The notes under the pieces: generated by a model
Database searches by the model: none
Told to the model about the DNA's origin: nothing
Seen by the model: only the letters and a program-made list of their open reading frames with translations
Assembly (NCBI RefSeq): GCF_001983165.1
Contig: NZ_MNPU01000017.1
Location: forward strand, 51,218-115,217
DNA from: Pseudomonas gessardii
Lineage (GTDB): Bacteria > Pseudomonadota > Gammaproteobacteria > Pseudomonadales > Pseudomonadaceae
Length of the DNA stretch: 64,000 bases
Reading direction: 5' to 3'
Position numbers and translations under genes: made by a program
In this document: one piece after another, positions 41,801-49,407 of the stretch
Numbering within the stretch: position 1 is the first letter of the stretch
How the letters are laid out: the number at the start of each line of letters is the position of its first letter

Positions 41801-43455
41801 ACAATCGGCTGCCCATCCACCCGGCGGTCTGTGGCTTGCGCTTGCATCAGTGCAGACACGTAGCGGTAGCCTTGCTCGTCCAGCCCGTGTTCCTGGCGGA
41901 TCTTGTTTTGCAGGGCCAACAGCGGTAGTTGCGTACGCATCTGTTGCTCATACAGGGTTTTGCGCCGTGAGGCTTCGCTGGGGTTCTCCAGCAGTTTGCT
42001 CTTGATCAGCGCCGGGTAAGCCTGGCCGATATTGGCTTGAGTGATGAGCCCTTCGAGGTAATCGACAGTCAGCCATGCCGGTAGTGGCTGGACACTTTTC
42101 CACTGCAATGTCTTGTTGCCGACAGGCACCGCGATCAGGTTCTGCAGGGCCAGCTCGCTAAGGCTCAAGAGTGTGGTGTCGGTCCTGCCGGGGACGATGA
42201 ACGCGCCCCAGACCACCGGGCTCTGGACCCGCAGGGTGAGCTGCTCCAACGGCAGGTGGGCGGCTTCGGGATGCTGCTTGAGCATTTCGGCTTTCAGCAC
42301 ACTCAGCGCATAGGGCTCGATGGACGGAATATCGTCCTGATAGGAGGCTGCGCCGTTGAGGCTTTGCTGCACGGCCAAATCCTTCAAGTGCCGCGCATAG
42401 AAGTTCAGGTCTGAGGTGGAGGCTTCCCGCAACCAGTCGGGCAGCGATCTCTGGTACCAGGCCCGGTCCATCTCGTGATCACCGGACAGTTCACTGAGGA
42501 TGGGGGCGGGTGGGGCGTCAGGCGACTGGAGATCGGAAAAATCCAGTGCGCCGATGACCGCAACCTGCAACGCGATCAGGTTGATGGCCTGATGATCGAA
42601 AAAATTGCCATCGGGCTCGAACAGGCGCCACTGGAGCTGTCGGCGTGTCGCTGAAGGGGTCAGGCGCTCGGGCAGGGTCTGGCCCAGTTGTGCCAGGGAG
42701 GTGAACTTCTCATAGCCCCTGAGCAGGGAGTGGGTGAGGATGACGTCCTGGCCGGCCTGCTGGCTGATCAACACGGCCATGGAGAACTCATTGAGATGGG
42801 TCACCTGCGTGCCATCGACCTGGTCAATATCGATCAGGCAGGCGCGGATGTTGTAGGGATCGTTGAGCCGTCCCAGGCGGGCCGGGGCGTGGAACAGCAG
42901 GCGGGCCATGGCGCAGTCGCGGTCACTCCAGCCCTCGACCTGATGCACGTTCCACGCGGTACGCAAGGTATTGGACAGCTCGTGCCAATGGGGGCCATTG
43001 CCATCGCTCTTGTTCCAGTAGTCCACCTGCTGCGCCTGGAAGGCGCGCAGCATGACCGGCGCCAGGATGTTGAGGGTATGGGCAATGTCGACAATCCGCA
43101 CCGGCAGGTGCGTTGGCGGCTCGGTGAGGGGGTGCCGGGTGAGGAAATGCTCGCCTTCGATACACTCGGTCGGCCGGGCCAATACGGCCTGTTCGGCCAG
43201 GATATCGCTCAGCGGCTGGTAGGTGGTTGGGCCGCGCACGATCTGTTCATCGACGATCTCCCAGGTGGGCGTGCCCAGCAGGGTGGTGTCGGGGTCAAGG
43301 TCCAGTGTCGGGTGCTGTTCCTGTAGCCTTTGGCGCAATAGCACCGCCGCCACTTCTCTGAATGAGGGGCCCGCGTACAGCTGCGCAAGCAGTGCCTGCT
43401 GCAGGTTGGCGGCTTGGGCGGGCGATGATGAGGCGGTTGAGTGAGGCGTGGTCAT
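38884..43455 (-). CDS. Giant DUF6543 'dermonecrotic toxin'-type protein, paralogue 2
   Basis: The start at 43455 (MTTPHSTASSS) has AGGGA upstream and gives 1523 aa. It is collinear with paralogue 1: LYAGPSFREVAAVLLRQRLQEQHPTLDLDPDTTLL at the N-terminus, LPDWLREASTSDLNFYARHLKDLA, SPVVWGAFIVPGRTDTTLLSLSELALQNL, and MYVIGPRDPSAGPCLLYRPLF. The helices NTLLPFTSPAVATGTWIWQVVEQLQQ and a long charged helical region also match. The shared C-terminal domain ends YLDEYIITERSTHEVLWYAHFHYS ... IAYYRSEINLETAKRLFF. No signal peptide and no obvious immunity gene lie beside it. Biological target unknown. Confidence 0.75.
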   Translation of the reverse strand: MTTPHSTASSSPAQAANLQQALLAQLYAGPSFREVAAVLLRQRLQEQHPTLDLDPDTTLLGTPTWEIVDEQIVRGPTTYQPLSDILAEQAVLARPTECIEGEHFLTRHPLTEPPTHLPVRIVDIAHTLNILAPVMLRAFQAQQVDYWNKSDGNGPHWHELSNTLRTAWNVHQVEGWSDRDCAMARLLFHAPARLGRLNDPYNIRACLIDIDQVDGTQVTHLNEFSMAVLISQQAGQDVILTHSLLRGYEKFTSLAQLGQTLPERLTPSATRRQLQWRLFEPDGNFFDHQAINLIALQVAVIGALDFSDLQSPDAPPAPILSELSGDHEMDRAWYQRSLPDWLREASTSDLNFYARHLKDLAVQQSLNGAASYQDDIPSIEPYALSVLKAEMLKQHPEAAHLPLEQLTLRVQSPVVWGAFIVPGRTDTTLLSLSELALQNLIAVPVGNKTLQWKSVQPLPAWLTVDYLEGLITQANIGQAYPALIKSKLLENPSEASRRKTLYEQQMRTQLPLLALQNKIRQEHGLDEQGYRYVSALMQAQATDRRVDGQPIVIRPLAFIPERRALSTPDTVANMYVIGPRDPSAGPCLLYRPLFTPTLAQYPSPTNLLYAIAQSPSLRSSVLAWLPDPVRNEYANYVFPGDLPSPWAVADFLVDTSTLWTMSGPMRLDDRALDGEWFSTLYEANARALTTLADRQSVSNAENRWATFKQAGWLILNTLLPFTSPAVATGTWIWQVVEQLQQFVDAREQGDKPAQWAAFTDALLNLAMAITLHISTRLHPGAHKTEPEPGTPAVEHQVKVKQLDTLATHELPPNHAQLLHTSGAVNRAPATLGKVLDSFKVSQPQGLGTPQTQAGPYQYLSRLGEKHYAQVGERWFEVTTDEDDTVLIIDPRQPARTGPPLLHNAAGQWFVDTRLRLRGGGPKRMINKAEADATLKATEVRRKLTAFENAKKTAQHELQQARLAMSDVVGTSAGATRRQAYLDKLDSQSADYEAALQQLKSLNVFTPLPDYPQRALSYVKAQLDLTDAGIREAQTTFTPKLRTVLDHIELQAHTPQSRQIEDARQMTQMSEDMIERLEYTQTRFSQLQTLAQDGLRLIQDAKKKLPSYTSTDLKSLQVTLARNLCLKEDTTEPTAWAALDDIVDSADLSVQALRDTVQERSESRLDERIDSLGSLIEQFKVIDERLEDFPQEFSRQALPGPVERLRERLRGFARDALSHLAILHAERDMLRNRPTPPATPPKPRKRFIHTRYNGVIIGETRLTALGLETDLVDVKSPLTQQIIATFHEKSPNVWVQRVTSTPSKAAVPDLSTSLAQGRALLDGLGAFKHRASEQASKPDRTAVGIEYLYHRHALLLEETNQHIEEALTRSNVTDSQAHPATVLGKQLEKAASDLYDQASRYMTRMIKQHPPTTAGVEWLKDRNLIAIKQSIKRRRLKSREPDYLDEYIITERSTHEVLWYAHFHYSANWTPAKSFLSARLKTTHEYRQGPAADSIKGLDEQQQIAYYRSEINLETAKRLFFDHK

Positions 43456-43568
43456 GGGGCATCCCTGTCTTGCCGGTAGATGGAAACGGCCCGAGGTATC
43501 CACTCGGGTGTTCCATGCTAGGGGCCGGCCAGTCAGGGGCGGGGGTGATTATGTAGGGCGCAGGGGGC

Positions 43569-44546
43569 TCAGCCCAGCTCGCCGCACAGGTCCAGCTCCA
43601 CCAGCCGGCGCACCTCGGCGTTGGCCAGGCCTGCGCCGAGCAAGGCGTTGAGCTTGCCGAATGCCGCTTCGCGGGTCATCCCTCCCCCCGACAACACCCC
43701 AACACCCCGCAGGCGGCTGCCCGCTTCATACACGTCCAGTTCCACTCCGCCTTCATGGCACTGGGTGATTGCCACCACCACGATGTCCTGCTCCTGCGCC
43801 CGCTGCAGGCTGGCGAGGAACGCCGGGTTATCGCTGGGCCCGGTGCCGCTGCCAAAGCATTCGAGCACCAGCGCCTGGATGCCGCTGTCGAGCAGGGCAT
43901 CCAGTTGCCCGGCGCCCATGCCCGGCACCAGGGGCAGTACACCGATATTGGCCAGGGCCTTGGGCTGGCGGTAGTCCAGGGCGGCAGGCAGCGCCTGGGC
44001 CTTGGCCACGCCACCGTTGCGCTGCAAGGCGGCAAACGGATGGCGGCCAAAACTGCGGACCTTCGCACAACGGGTCGGCGCCATCAGTGCGCCGTGGAAG
44101 TACAGGTGCACCCCCGCTGCCAGGCCTTCGCCCAACGCCGCCAGGGCGCCGCTGACGTTTTCCCAGGCATCGCTGTCGGGCACCCCGGCCGGCAGCATCG
44201 AACCGGTGAACACCACGGGCGCCGGTAGGCCCAGCAGTTGGAAACTCATGGCCGCCGCGCTGTAGGCCAGGGTGTCGGTGCCATGCAGAATCAGCACGGC
44301 GTCGCAGCCCTCGTCCACGGCCTCGACCACGGCACTGCGCAGGCGCTGCCAGTAGGCGGGGGTCATGTTGGCGCTGTCGATCAGTGGCGACATTTCCCGA
44401 AAGCGCCAGGCTGGCGCCGGCAGGTGGGCCAGTTGCTCGCGCATGCGCGCTTCAAAACCCGAAGCGGGCGCCAGGCCGTTGGCGCTGGCCTGCATGCCGA
44501 TGGTGCCGCCGGTGTAGAGCACCATGATGTTATTGGCTTTGGACAT
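43569..44546 (-). CDS. ansA: Type I L-asparaginase
   Basis: This enzyme hydrolyses asparagine to aspartate and ammonia. The 325-aa protein begins with the first catalytic loop IMVLYTGGTIGMQAS and has the second signature LILHGTDTLAYSAAAMSFQLLGLPAPVVFTGSM (HGTDT). The length and lack of a signal peptide point to the cytoplasmic AnsA type. The start has AGGAG upstream (44552-44556). The amino-acid symporter gene lies upstream on the same strand but is separated by a terminator-like hairpin, so co-transcription would need read-through. Confidence 0.93.
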   Translation of the reverse strand: MSKANNIMVLYTGGTIGMQASANGLAPASGFEARMREQLAHLPAPAWRFREMSPLIDSANMTPAYWQRLRSAVVEAVDEGCDAVLILHGTDTLAYSAAAMSFQLLGLPAPVVFTGSMLPAGVPDSDAWENVSGALAALGEGLAAGVHLYFHGALMAPTRCAKVRSFGRHPFAALQRNGGVAKAQALPAALDYRQPKALANIGVLPLVPGMGAGQLDALLDSGIQALVLECFGSGTGPSDNPAFLASLQRAQEQDIVVVAITQCHEGGVELDVYEAGSRLRGVGVLSGGGMTREAAFGKLNALLGAGLANAEVRRLVELDLCGELG

Positions 44547-44563
44547 CGAAGAATCTCCTGAAC

Positions 44564-44608
44564 GAAAAACGCCGCCGGGCCCAGAGCATGCCCAAGGCCG
44601 GGCGGCGT
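44564..44608 (-). terminator. Rho-independent terminator after the symporter gene
   Basis: On the minus strand ACGCCGCC (read from 44608) pairs with GGCGGCGT, with additional GGCC/GGCC pairing, followed by five T's (A's at 44564-44568). It lies between the symporter stop and the ansA ribosome site. Confidence 0.75.
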
Positions 44609-44623
44609 GTCATCTGTCTACGC

Positions 44624-46075
44624 TCAGCGTTGCACTTGGGCGTTCAGTTTTACGCTGGCTTGAGTGCTGGGTTCAGGCTTTACCGGGTTGGCCGGCCAGG
44701 CCTTGCGGTCCAGGTCCAGGTCCGGGAACTGGCTGGAGTCGAACACCGGGGTCTTGATGCCCGCCGCGCGCTGGTTGTCGTAGTCGTTGAGGATGCGCAT
44801 GGCGATCTTGAACAGGAACGCCAGGGCGAACAGGTTGACGAACGCCAGCATGGTCATGGTGATGTCGGCGAAGGCGAACACCGTGCTCAGGTTCTCGATC
44901 GAACCCCAGAAAATCAGGACCAGCACCAGTGCGCGGTAACCGATCAGCACCTTGCGGTTGTTGCCCACCAAAAAGCGCAGGTTGCTCTCGCCCAGGTAGT
45001 AGTTGTACATGATCGACGTAAACACGAACAACGCCAGGGCCACCGAGATAAACATCCGGCCCCAGTCACCGACCACCGCCGCCAGGGAGTTCTGGGTCAG
45101 GGCAATGCCGTCGCCTTCAAAGCCCGGGGTGTAGAAGCCCGAAAGCAGGATCAGCAACGCCGTGCAGGTGCAGATGATAAAGGTGTCGAGGAACACGCTG
45201 AACGCCTGCACCACACCCTGGGCGACCGGGTGTTCCACCGAGGCCACGGCCGCTACGTTGGGCGCGCTGCCCAGGCCTGCTTCGTTGGCGAACACGCCCC
45301 GTTTCACACCCATGATGATCGCGCTGCCCACCAGGCCACCAAACGCCTGGTCGAGGCCAAAGGCGCTCCTGACGATGGTCGCGAGCATGGCCGGCACCTG
45401 GTCGAATTGCAGCACGATCACGTAGATCGTCACGGCGATATAGACCAGGGTCTTGACCGGCACCAGCAGGTCGGCAATCGAGGCAATGCGCTTGATCCCG
45501 CCGATAAACACCAGGCCCAGCAACACCGCCAGCGCCAGGCCGGTGTAGGTGGTGTCGAAACCAAAGGCGTTGTTCAGCGAGTGGGTCACGGCATGGGCTT
45601 GCAGGCCGTTGAAGGCGAACCCGAAGGTCACCAGCAGCAGGAACGCCATGACCATGCCCAGCCAGCGTTTTTGCAGGCCGTGCTGGATGTAATAGGCCGG
45701 GCCGCCACGGTAGGTGCCTTCGGCGTCGGTGCGTTTGTAGAGCTGGCCCAGGGAGCACTCGATAAAGCTCGACGACATGCCCACCAGCGCGGTGACCCAC
45801 ATCCAGAACACCGCCCCCGGGCCACCCAGGGTCACGGCAATGCCGACCCCGGCGATATTACCGGCGCCCACCCGTCCGGCCAGGCTGAGCATCAGCGCCT
45901 GGAACGAACTGAGTTGGCCGGCGCTGCTTTTGAGGCTGTCGCGAAACACCGCGAACATATGAAAGAAGTGACGAAACTGAACGAAACGCGAGCGGATCGT
46001 GAAGTAACCACCGAGCCCGACAATGAGCACGATCAGTACTTTTCCTGAGAGGAAGTCGTTGATGACTTCTAGCAT
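44624..46075 (-). CDS. Alanine/glycine:cation symporter (AGCS family)
   Basis: I chose ATG 46075 (MLEVINDFLSGKVLIV) with GAGGA 7 bp upstream, giving 483 aa. The family signatures are clear: SLAGRVGAGNIAGVGIAVTLGGPGAVFWMWVTALVGMSSSFIECSLGQLYK, and GVFANEAGLGSAPNVAAVASVEHPVAQGVVQ. About 10-11 membrane segments are visible. The protein imports alanine, glycine or related amino acids with Na+ or H+. It is followed by the asparaginase gene, so a link to amino-acid nitrogen use is plausible but not shown. Confidence 0.93.
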   Translation of the reverse strand: MLEVINDFLSGKVLIVLIVGLGGYFTIRSRFVQFRHFFHMFAVFRDSLKSSAGQLSSFQALMLSLAGRVGAGNIAGVGIAVTLGGPGAVFWMWVTALVGMSSSFIECSLGQLYKRTDAEGTYRGGPAYYIQHGLQKRWLGMVMAFLLLVTFGFAFNGLQAHAVTHSLNNAFGFDTTYTGLALAVLLGLVFIGGIKRIASIADLLVPVKTLVYIAVTIYVIVLQFDQVPAMLATIVRSAFGLDQAFGGLVGSAIIMGVKRGVFANEAGLGSAPNVAAVASVEHPVAQGVVQAFSVFLDTFIICTCTALLILLSGFYTPGFEGDGIALTQNSLAAVVGDWGRMFISVALALFVFTSIMYNYYLGESNLRFLVGNNRKVLIGYRALVLVLIFWGSIENLSTVFAFADITMTMLAFVNLFALAFLFKIAMRILNDYDNQRAAGIKTPVFDSSQFPDLDLDRKAWPANPVKPEPSTQASVKLNAQVQR

Positions 46076-46326
46076 GGAGTATTCCTCGCTGTTTTTTTGT
46101 AAAGGCAAAAGCCGGACGGCTCGACGCCACACCATTTCGCAGACAGCACGATAGGTGGGGCGAGGGCTCGTCCCGGCTCCAAGTCGCGGGTTGTTATTAG
46201 TTCGGCGTTCGCATGCGGCAGACGATCGTGCATGCGAAGAGGGGCGGCACTATACCTAGCTGCGCGCCAGCCGTCTGCAAGCAGCGCAACTGACCGAGGA
46301 ATGGTCGAGCGTCACACTGACCTAAT
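46076..46326. other. Upstream region of the symporter gene
   Basis: About 250 bp without a gene. It should hold the symporter promoter, but I could not assign -35/-10 boxes or an operator with confidence. Confidence 0.4.
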
Positions 46327-46431
46327 GTGGGAGCTGTTGAGCTTTAGCGAGGCTGCGATAGGATCAACTCGGTACACCTGGGAAACCGAATTTGCTGCAT
46401 CGCAGCCTCGCTAAAGCTCGACAGCTCCCAC
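46327..46431. repeat. REPIN of a second sequence class
   Basis: GTGGGAGCTGTTGAGC... at 46327 is matched by ...GCTCGACAGCTCCCAC ending at 46431. The arms extend through TTTAGCGAGGCTGCGAT with one mismatch and are separated by about 37 bp. It has a different core (GCGAGGCTGCGAT) from the REPIN at 19467. It ends 5 bp from the porin stop and is a likely 3' structure. Confidence 0.88.
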
Positions 46432-46435
46432 CTGG

Positions 46436-47662
46436 CTAGAAGTAGTAACCGATATTCACGTTGGTGCGGTAATACCACTCGTTGCTGCCCACCGAACGGG
46501 TGTTGGTAAAACCGCTGCCATTCTCCGCGCCGCCGTAGGGGTTGGCGTTGCGCGCCCAGGTAAAGTCGACCCAGGCCATCACCGGCATCGCCAGGAACTG
46601 TGCGCCCACGGTGAACATCTGCGAGTCATCCCAGCCACTCTTGTCTTTCATCATCCGACTGTAATCGGTGTACAGCTTGACCTTCTTCAACTGCCCCAGC
46701 GTCGGCGTGTAGACGTCGTAGCCGAGGTTGACCGATGCCAGGCTGGCCTTGGACGCGATCAGGTACGCCGGGGTCAGGCCGTTGCCGCCCATCAGCACCG
46801 AATCCTTGCTGACGCCGGTGGGGTTTTCAGGGTCGTACTCGTAGCGGATGGCCTGGCTGGTAACGGTCCACAGCCCCTTGTTGATGATGGCGTGTACGCC
46901 AGCGGCCCAATAGTCGCCATCGTCCCTGGTGGTAGCGTTGTACAGCTGGGCGGTGACCAGCGAGGCGCCGATCTCGGTCTTCCAGCCATCGCTGTTGAAG
47001 GTGCGCGCCACGCGGGCGTTGAGCTGGTTGCGTTTCTCGTTGTCCTGGCGCGACTGGATCGCGGCAATCGCATTGCCCTTCAGGTCGGCGTAGCGCCCGA
47101 CCTCAGGCGAATAGCGAATGTCGCTGGGCAACATGCGCGGGAAGAAACCCAGCTGCACATCCCAGTCCTGGTCCTTGTAGCTGTACTTGAGGCCGGTGCC
47201 GGCACTGGAGGCATAGCCCATGAAAAACGGCAGGTGGTAACTCCAGCCAAATTGCGGATACGGCTCCAGGCCAAAGGGCTTGAACGGTGCGCCCAGTTGC
47301 AGGTTGGAATGGGCATTGAGCCGATAACCAACGAAGCCACGGTCGATGGAGCGCTTGCCGTCGTCCTGGAACCAATAGCCGAGATCGCTATAGAGGTTCT
47401 TGTAGGTGGCCTGCACGTCCAGGCGGAACGTGTCGAAGAGGAAGCGGCCATTGTTCTCGGTGGTGTCCCAATGCTCGTCGCGATAGTTGGTGCGCAGCGC
47501 GCCGCCGATATCCAGGCTGCTGTCGCCGGCCTCACTGCGCCAGGCAATATGCGGGAAAGGTTTATTGGCGGCGTTGGCCCGCACCGGCTCCGAAGGAACC
47601 GGCTCTACGGCAAAACTGCTGAAACTGGTAAGTATCAATCCTGCACACAAGACACGCTTCAT
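46436..47662 (-). CDS. Outer-membrane porin-like beta-barrel
   Basis: The 408-aa protein has a signal peptide (MKRVLCAGLILTSFSSFA-VEP) and alternating aromatic strands typical of a 16-18-strand porin: LDIGGALRTNYRDEHWD, FRLDVQATYKNLYSDLGYWFQDD, LQLGAPFKPFGLEPYPQFGWSYHLPFFMG and VKLYTDYSRMM. It ends in NVNIGYYF with the C-terminal Phe that marks Gram-negative porins. The PFKPFGLEP segment recalls Porin_O_P-like proteins, but I cannot assign OprD versus OprO/P with confidence. It is monocistronic. Substrate unknown. Confidence 0.8.
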   Translation of the reverse strand: MKRVLCAGLILTSFSSFAVEPVPSEPVRANAANKPFPHIAWRSEAGDSSLDIGGALRTNYRDEHWDTTENNGRFLFDTFRLDVQATYKNLYSDLGYWFQDDGKRSIDRGFVGYRLNAHSNLQLGAPFKPFGLEPYPQFGWSYHLPFFMGYASSAGTGLKYSYKDQDWDVQLGFFPRMLPSDIRYSPEVGRYADLKGNAIAAIQSRQDNEKRNQLNARVARTFNSDGWKTEIGASLVTAQLYNATTRDDGDYWAAGVHAIINKGLWTVTSQAIRYEYDPENPTGVSKDSVLMGGNGLTPAYLIASKASLASVNLGYDVYTPTLGQLKKVKLYTDYSRMMKDKSGWDDSQMFTVGAQFLAMPVMAWVDFTWARNANPYGGAENGSGFTNTRSVGSNEWYYRTNVNIGYYF

Positions 47663-48047
47663 AGAGACCTCTATACCGGGTGATCGGCAACACTCGCCCG
47701 CTTGCCATTAAAGGCAACTAAGGAGGGAGCGGGTCTTACCGGGTTTAAGTGTTGGCTATTATTGTTTTATCGGCGAAACACCGTTTAACCAGTGGATGCG
47801 CAGGAGTTGAGCAGGAAGTGTGCCAGGCGGATTATTTACTGGTATTTAATAAAAAGTCGCTTAAAAACAATTGTTTATATGGGAAACAAAGCATTTTGTA
47901 TAACCCATGAAACAACCCGCAAGTGCGGTAACAAAGTTGCCCGTGATAGGTGCGAATTTATTGCACGCTGCCAATTAAACGGGCACTTGTGTGTTTTACG
48001 AAGATCGCTGTAGGAGCGAGCAAGCTCGCTCCTACATAGGATTGGGG
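47663..48047. other. Gene-free region with a REP hairpin
   Basis: This 385-bp stretch holds the porin promoter and an AT-rich segment near 47830-47970 in which I see no gene. It ends in a strong hairpin (TGTAGGAGCGAG-CAAG-CTCGCTCCTACA at 48009-48036), 12 bp before the reductase stop. That REP-type stem is the likely 3' end of the long catabolic operon. A 73-aa open frame across 47792-48013 has no ribosome site or recognisable sequence. Confidence 0.6.
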
Positions 48048-49007
48048 CTAGAGGTCCAGCACCAACCGTTGGCTCTTGCAGCCCGACACACACACCATCA
48101 TCGAGGTGTTCGCCGCGCGCTCGGCCTTGGTCAGCACCCCGTCGCGGTGGTCGATCTGGCCTTCCACCACCCGGGTTTCACAGGAGCCGCACACCCCCTC
48201 GCGGCAGCTGTGATCGATGTCGCAGCCGGCTTCGAGCAGTACATCCAACAGGCTCAGGCCGGGCTCCACCGACAGCGTCTTGCCGGACTTTTTCAGCTCT
48301 ACGCTATAGCGGCTCTGGGCGTCTGTGCTGGGCGGCAGTTCGGCGGCGGTAAAGCGCTCGATATGCGCATGGGGATACCCCAGGCGCTCACAGGTGCCCT
48401 CGAACGCATCCAGCATCGGCGTTGGGCCGCAGCAGTAGAAGTGCGTGTCCGCAGGCTGGCCGGCGAGGTAGGCGGCGAGGTCCGGCGGTACGCCTTTTTC
48501 GTCGTTGAAGTGGTACACCACCCGCGCATCCAGGCCGTTCAAGGCCTCCACCAGCGCCGCTTCCTGGCGTGAGCGTGCGCAATAGATCAGCTCGGCGGAT
48601 TTTCCCTGGGCCAGCAACTGGCGGAACATGCAGTAGATCGGGGTAATGCCGATGCCACCGGCCACCAGCACACTGTGGCTGGCGCTCAGGTCCAGCGCGA
48701 AGTTGTTGCGCGGCGCCGAGATCGATAGCGCCATGCCGACCCGCAGTTGGCTGTGCACATATTCCGAGCCGCCGCGGCTGTTGCGGTCGCGCAGGATACC
48801 CACGGTGTAGCGCCCCTGGTCGCTGGGGGAGTTGAGCAGCGAGTAACTGCGCACCAGGCCGTTGGCCAGGTGCAGGTCGATGTGCGAGCCGGCCTCGAAC
48901 GGCGGGAACACGGTATCGCCCAACGGCCGGAACTCCACGCTGATGATGCCTTCGGCTTCATAGCGCAGGGTGTGCACGCGGGCGTTGAGCAGGGAGGGCT
49001 TAGACAT
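48048..49007 (-). CDS. Phthalate-dioxygenase-reductase-type ferredoxin reductase
   Basis: This protein carries electrons from NADH to the Rieske oxygenase encoded two genes upstream. The 319-aa chain has a flavin domain (FEAGSHIDLHLANGLVRSYSLLNSP), a pyridine-nucleotide domain (VLVAGGIGITPIYCMFRQLL; FYCCGPTPMLDAF), and a C-terminal plant-type [2Fe-2S] domain with Cys in CDIDHSCREGVCGSC and CVSGC. This order (flavin, NAD, 2Fe-2S at the C-terminus) is class IA, as in VanB. I prefer Met2 (49007) because AGAGG lies 7 bp upstream. Its start overlaps the RidA-like gene. Confidence 0.93.
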   Translation of the reverse strand: MSKPSLLNARVHTLRYEAEGIISVEFRPLGDTVFPPFEAGSHIDLHLANGLVRSYSLLNSPSDQGRYTVGILRDRNSRGGSEYVHSQLRVGMALSISAPRNNFALDLSASHSVLVAGGIGITPIYCMFRQLLAQGKSAELIYCARSRQEAALVEALNGLDARVVYHFNDEKGVPPDLAAYLAGQPADTHFYCCGPTPMLDAFEGTCERLGYPHAHIERFTAAELPPSTDAQSRYSVELKKSGKTLSVEPGLSLLDVLLEAGCDIDHSCREGVCGSCETRVVEGQIDHRDGVLTKAERAANTSMMVCVSGCKSQRLVLDL

Positions 49008-49407
49008 CATTCACCTCTGTGACGGTACGCAGGTCGACATCGAGCCGGGCACTGGCCTCGATCTCGACCCGAAGTTCAGGAAACACCAGCGCGCTGACGG
49101 CCACCAGGGTGGACGTGGGCAACACGGCCTGCCCGGCGAAAAAATCCCGCCGGGCTTGGCCCACCTGGTCCTTGTCGGCGATGTCGGTGAGGTACACCGT
49201 CAGCCGGTAGATATTGCCCACATGCCCACCGGCCGCCGTCACCAGCGCCTGAATCTTGCCCAGCACCACCAGGGTCTGGGCGTAGCAATCCAGGGTCGCC
49301 TCGCGGCTGGCGGGGTGTGCGGTCATCCCCGACATCACCACCTCGCGGCCGATCAGCAGCGCATTCGACCAACTGGCCCCGGCGGGCGCCACCACGACCG
49401 GGTTCAT
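49000..49407 (-). CDS. RidA/YjgF family enamine/imine deaminase
   Basis: RidA-family proteins hydrolyse reactive 2-aminoacrylate-type enamines and imines, or have specialised roles in catabolic pathways. The 135-aa protein has the family course: ALLIGREVVMSGMTAHPASREATLDCYAQTLVVLGKIQALVTAAGGHVGNIYRLTVYLTDIADKDQVGQARRDFF, and an end with STLVAVSALVFPELRVEIEASA. The usual RVxIE catalytic Arg position reads RVEIEA here, so the substrate-binding Arg appears kept in FPELRVEIE. Its start overlaps the Rieske gene stop by 4 bp. Confidence 0.9.
   Translation of the reverse strand: MNPVVVAPAGASWSNALLIGREVVMSGMTAHPASREATLDCYAQTLVVLGKIQALVTAAGGHVGNIYRLTVYLTDIADKDQVGQARRDFFAGQAVLPTSTLVAVSALVFPELRVEIEASARLDVDLRTVTEVNDV

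Noticed and set aside
47792..48013. Possible small gene in the AT-rich intergenic region
   Set aside because: No ribosome site and no recognisable sequence; it runs into the REP hairpin.
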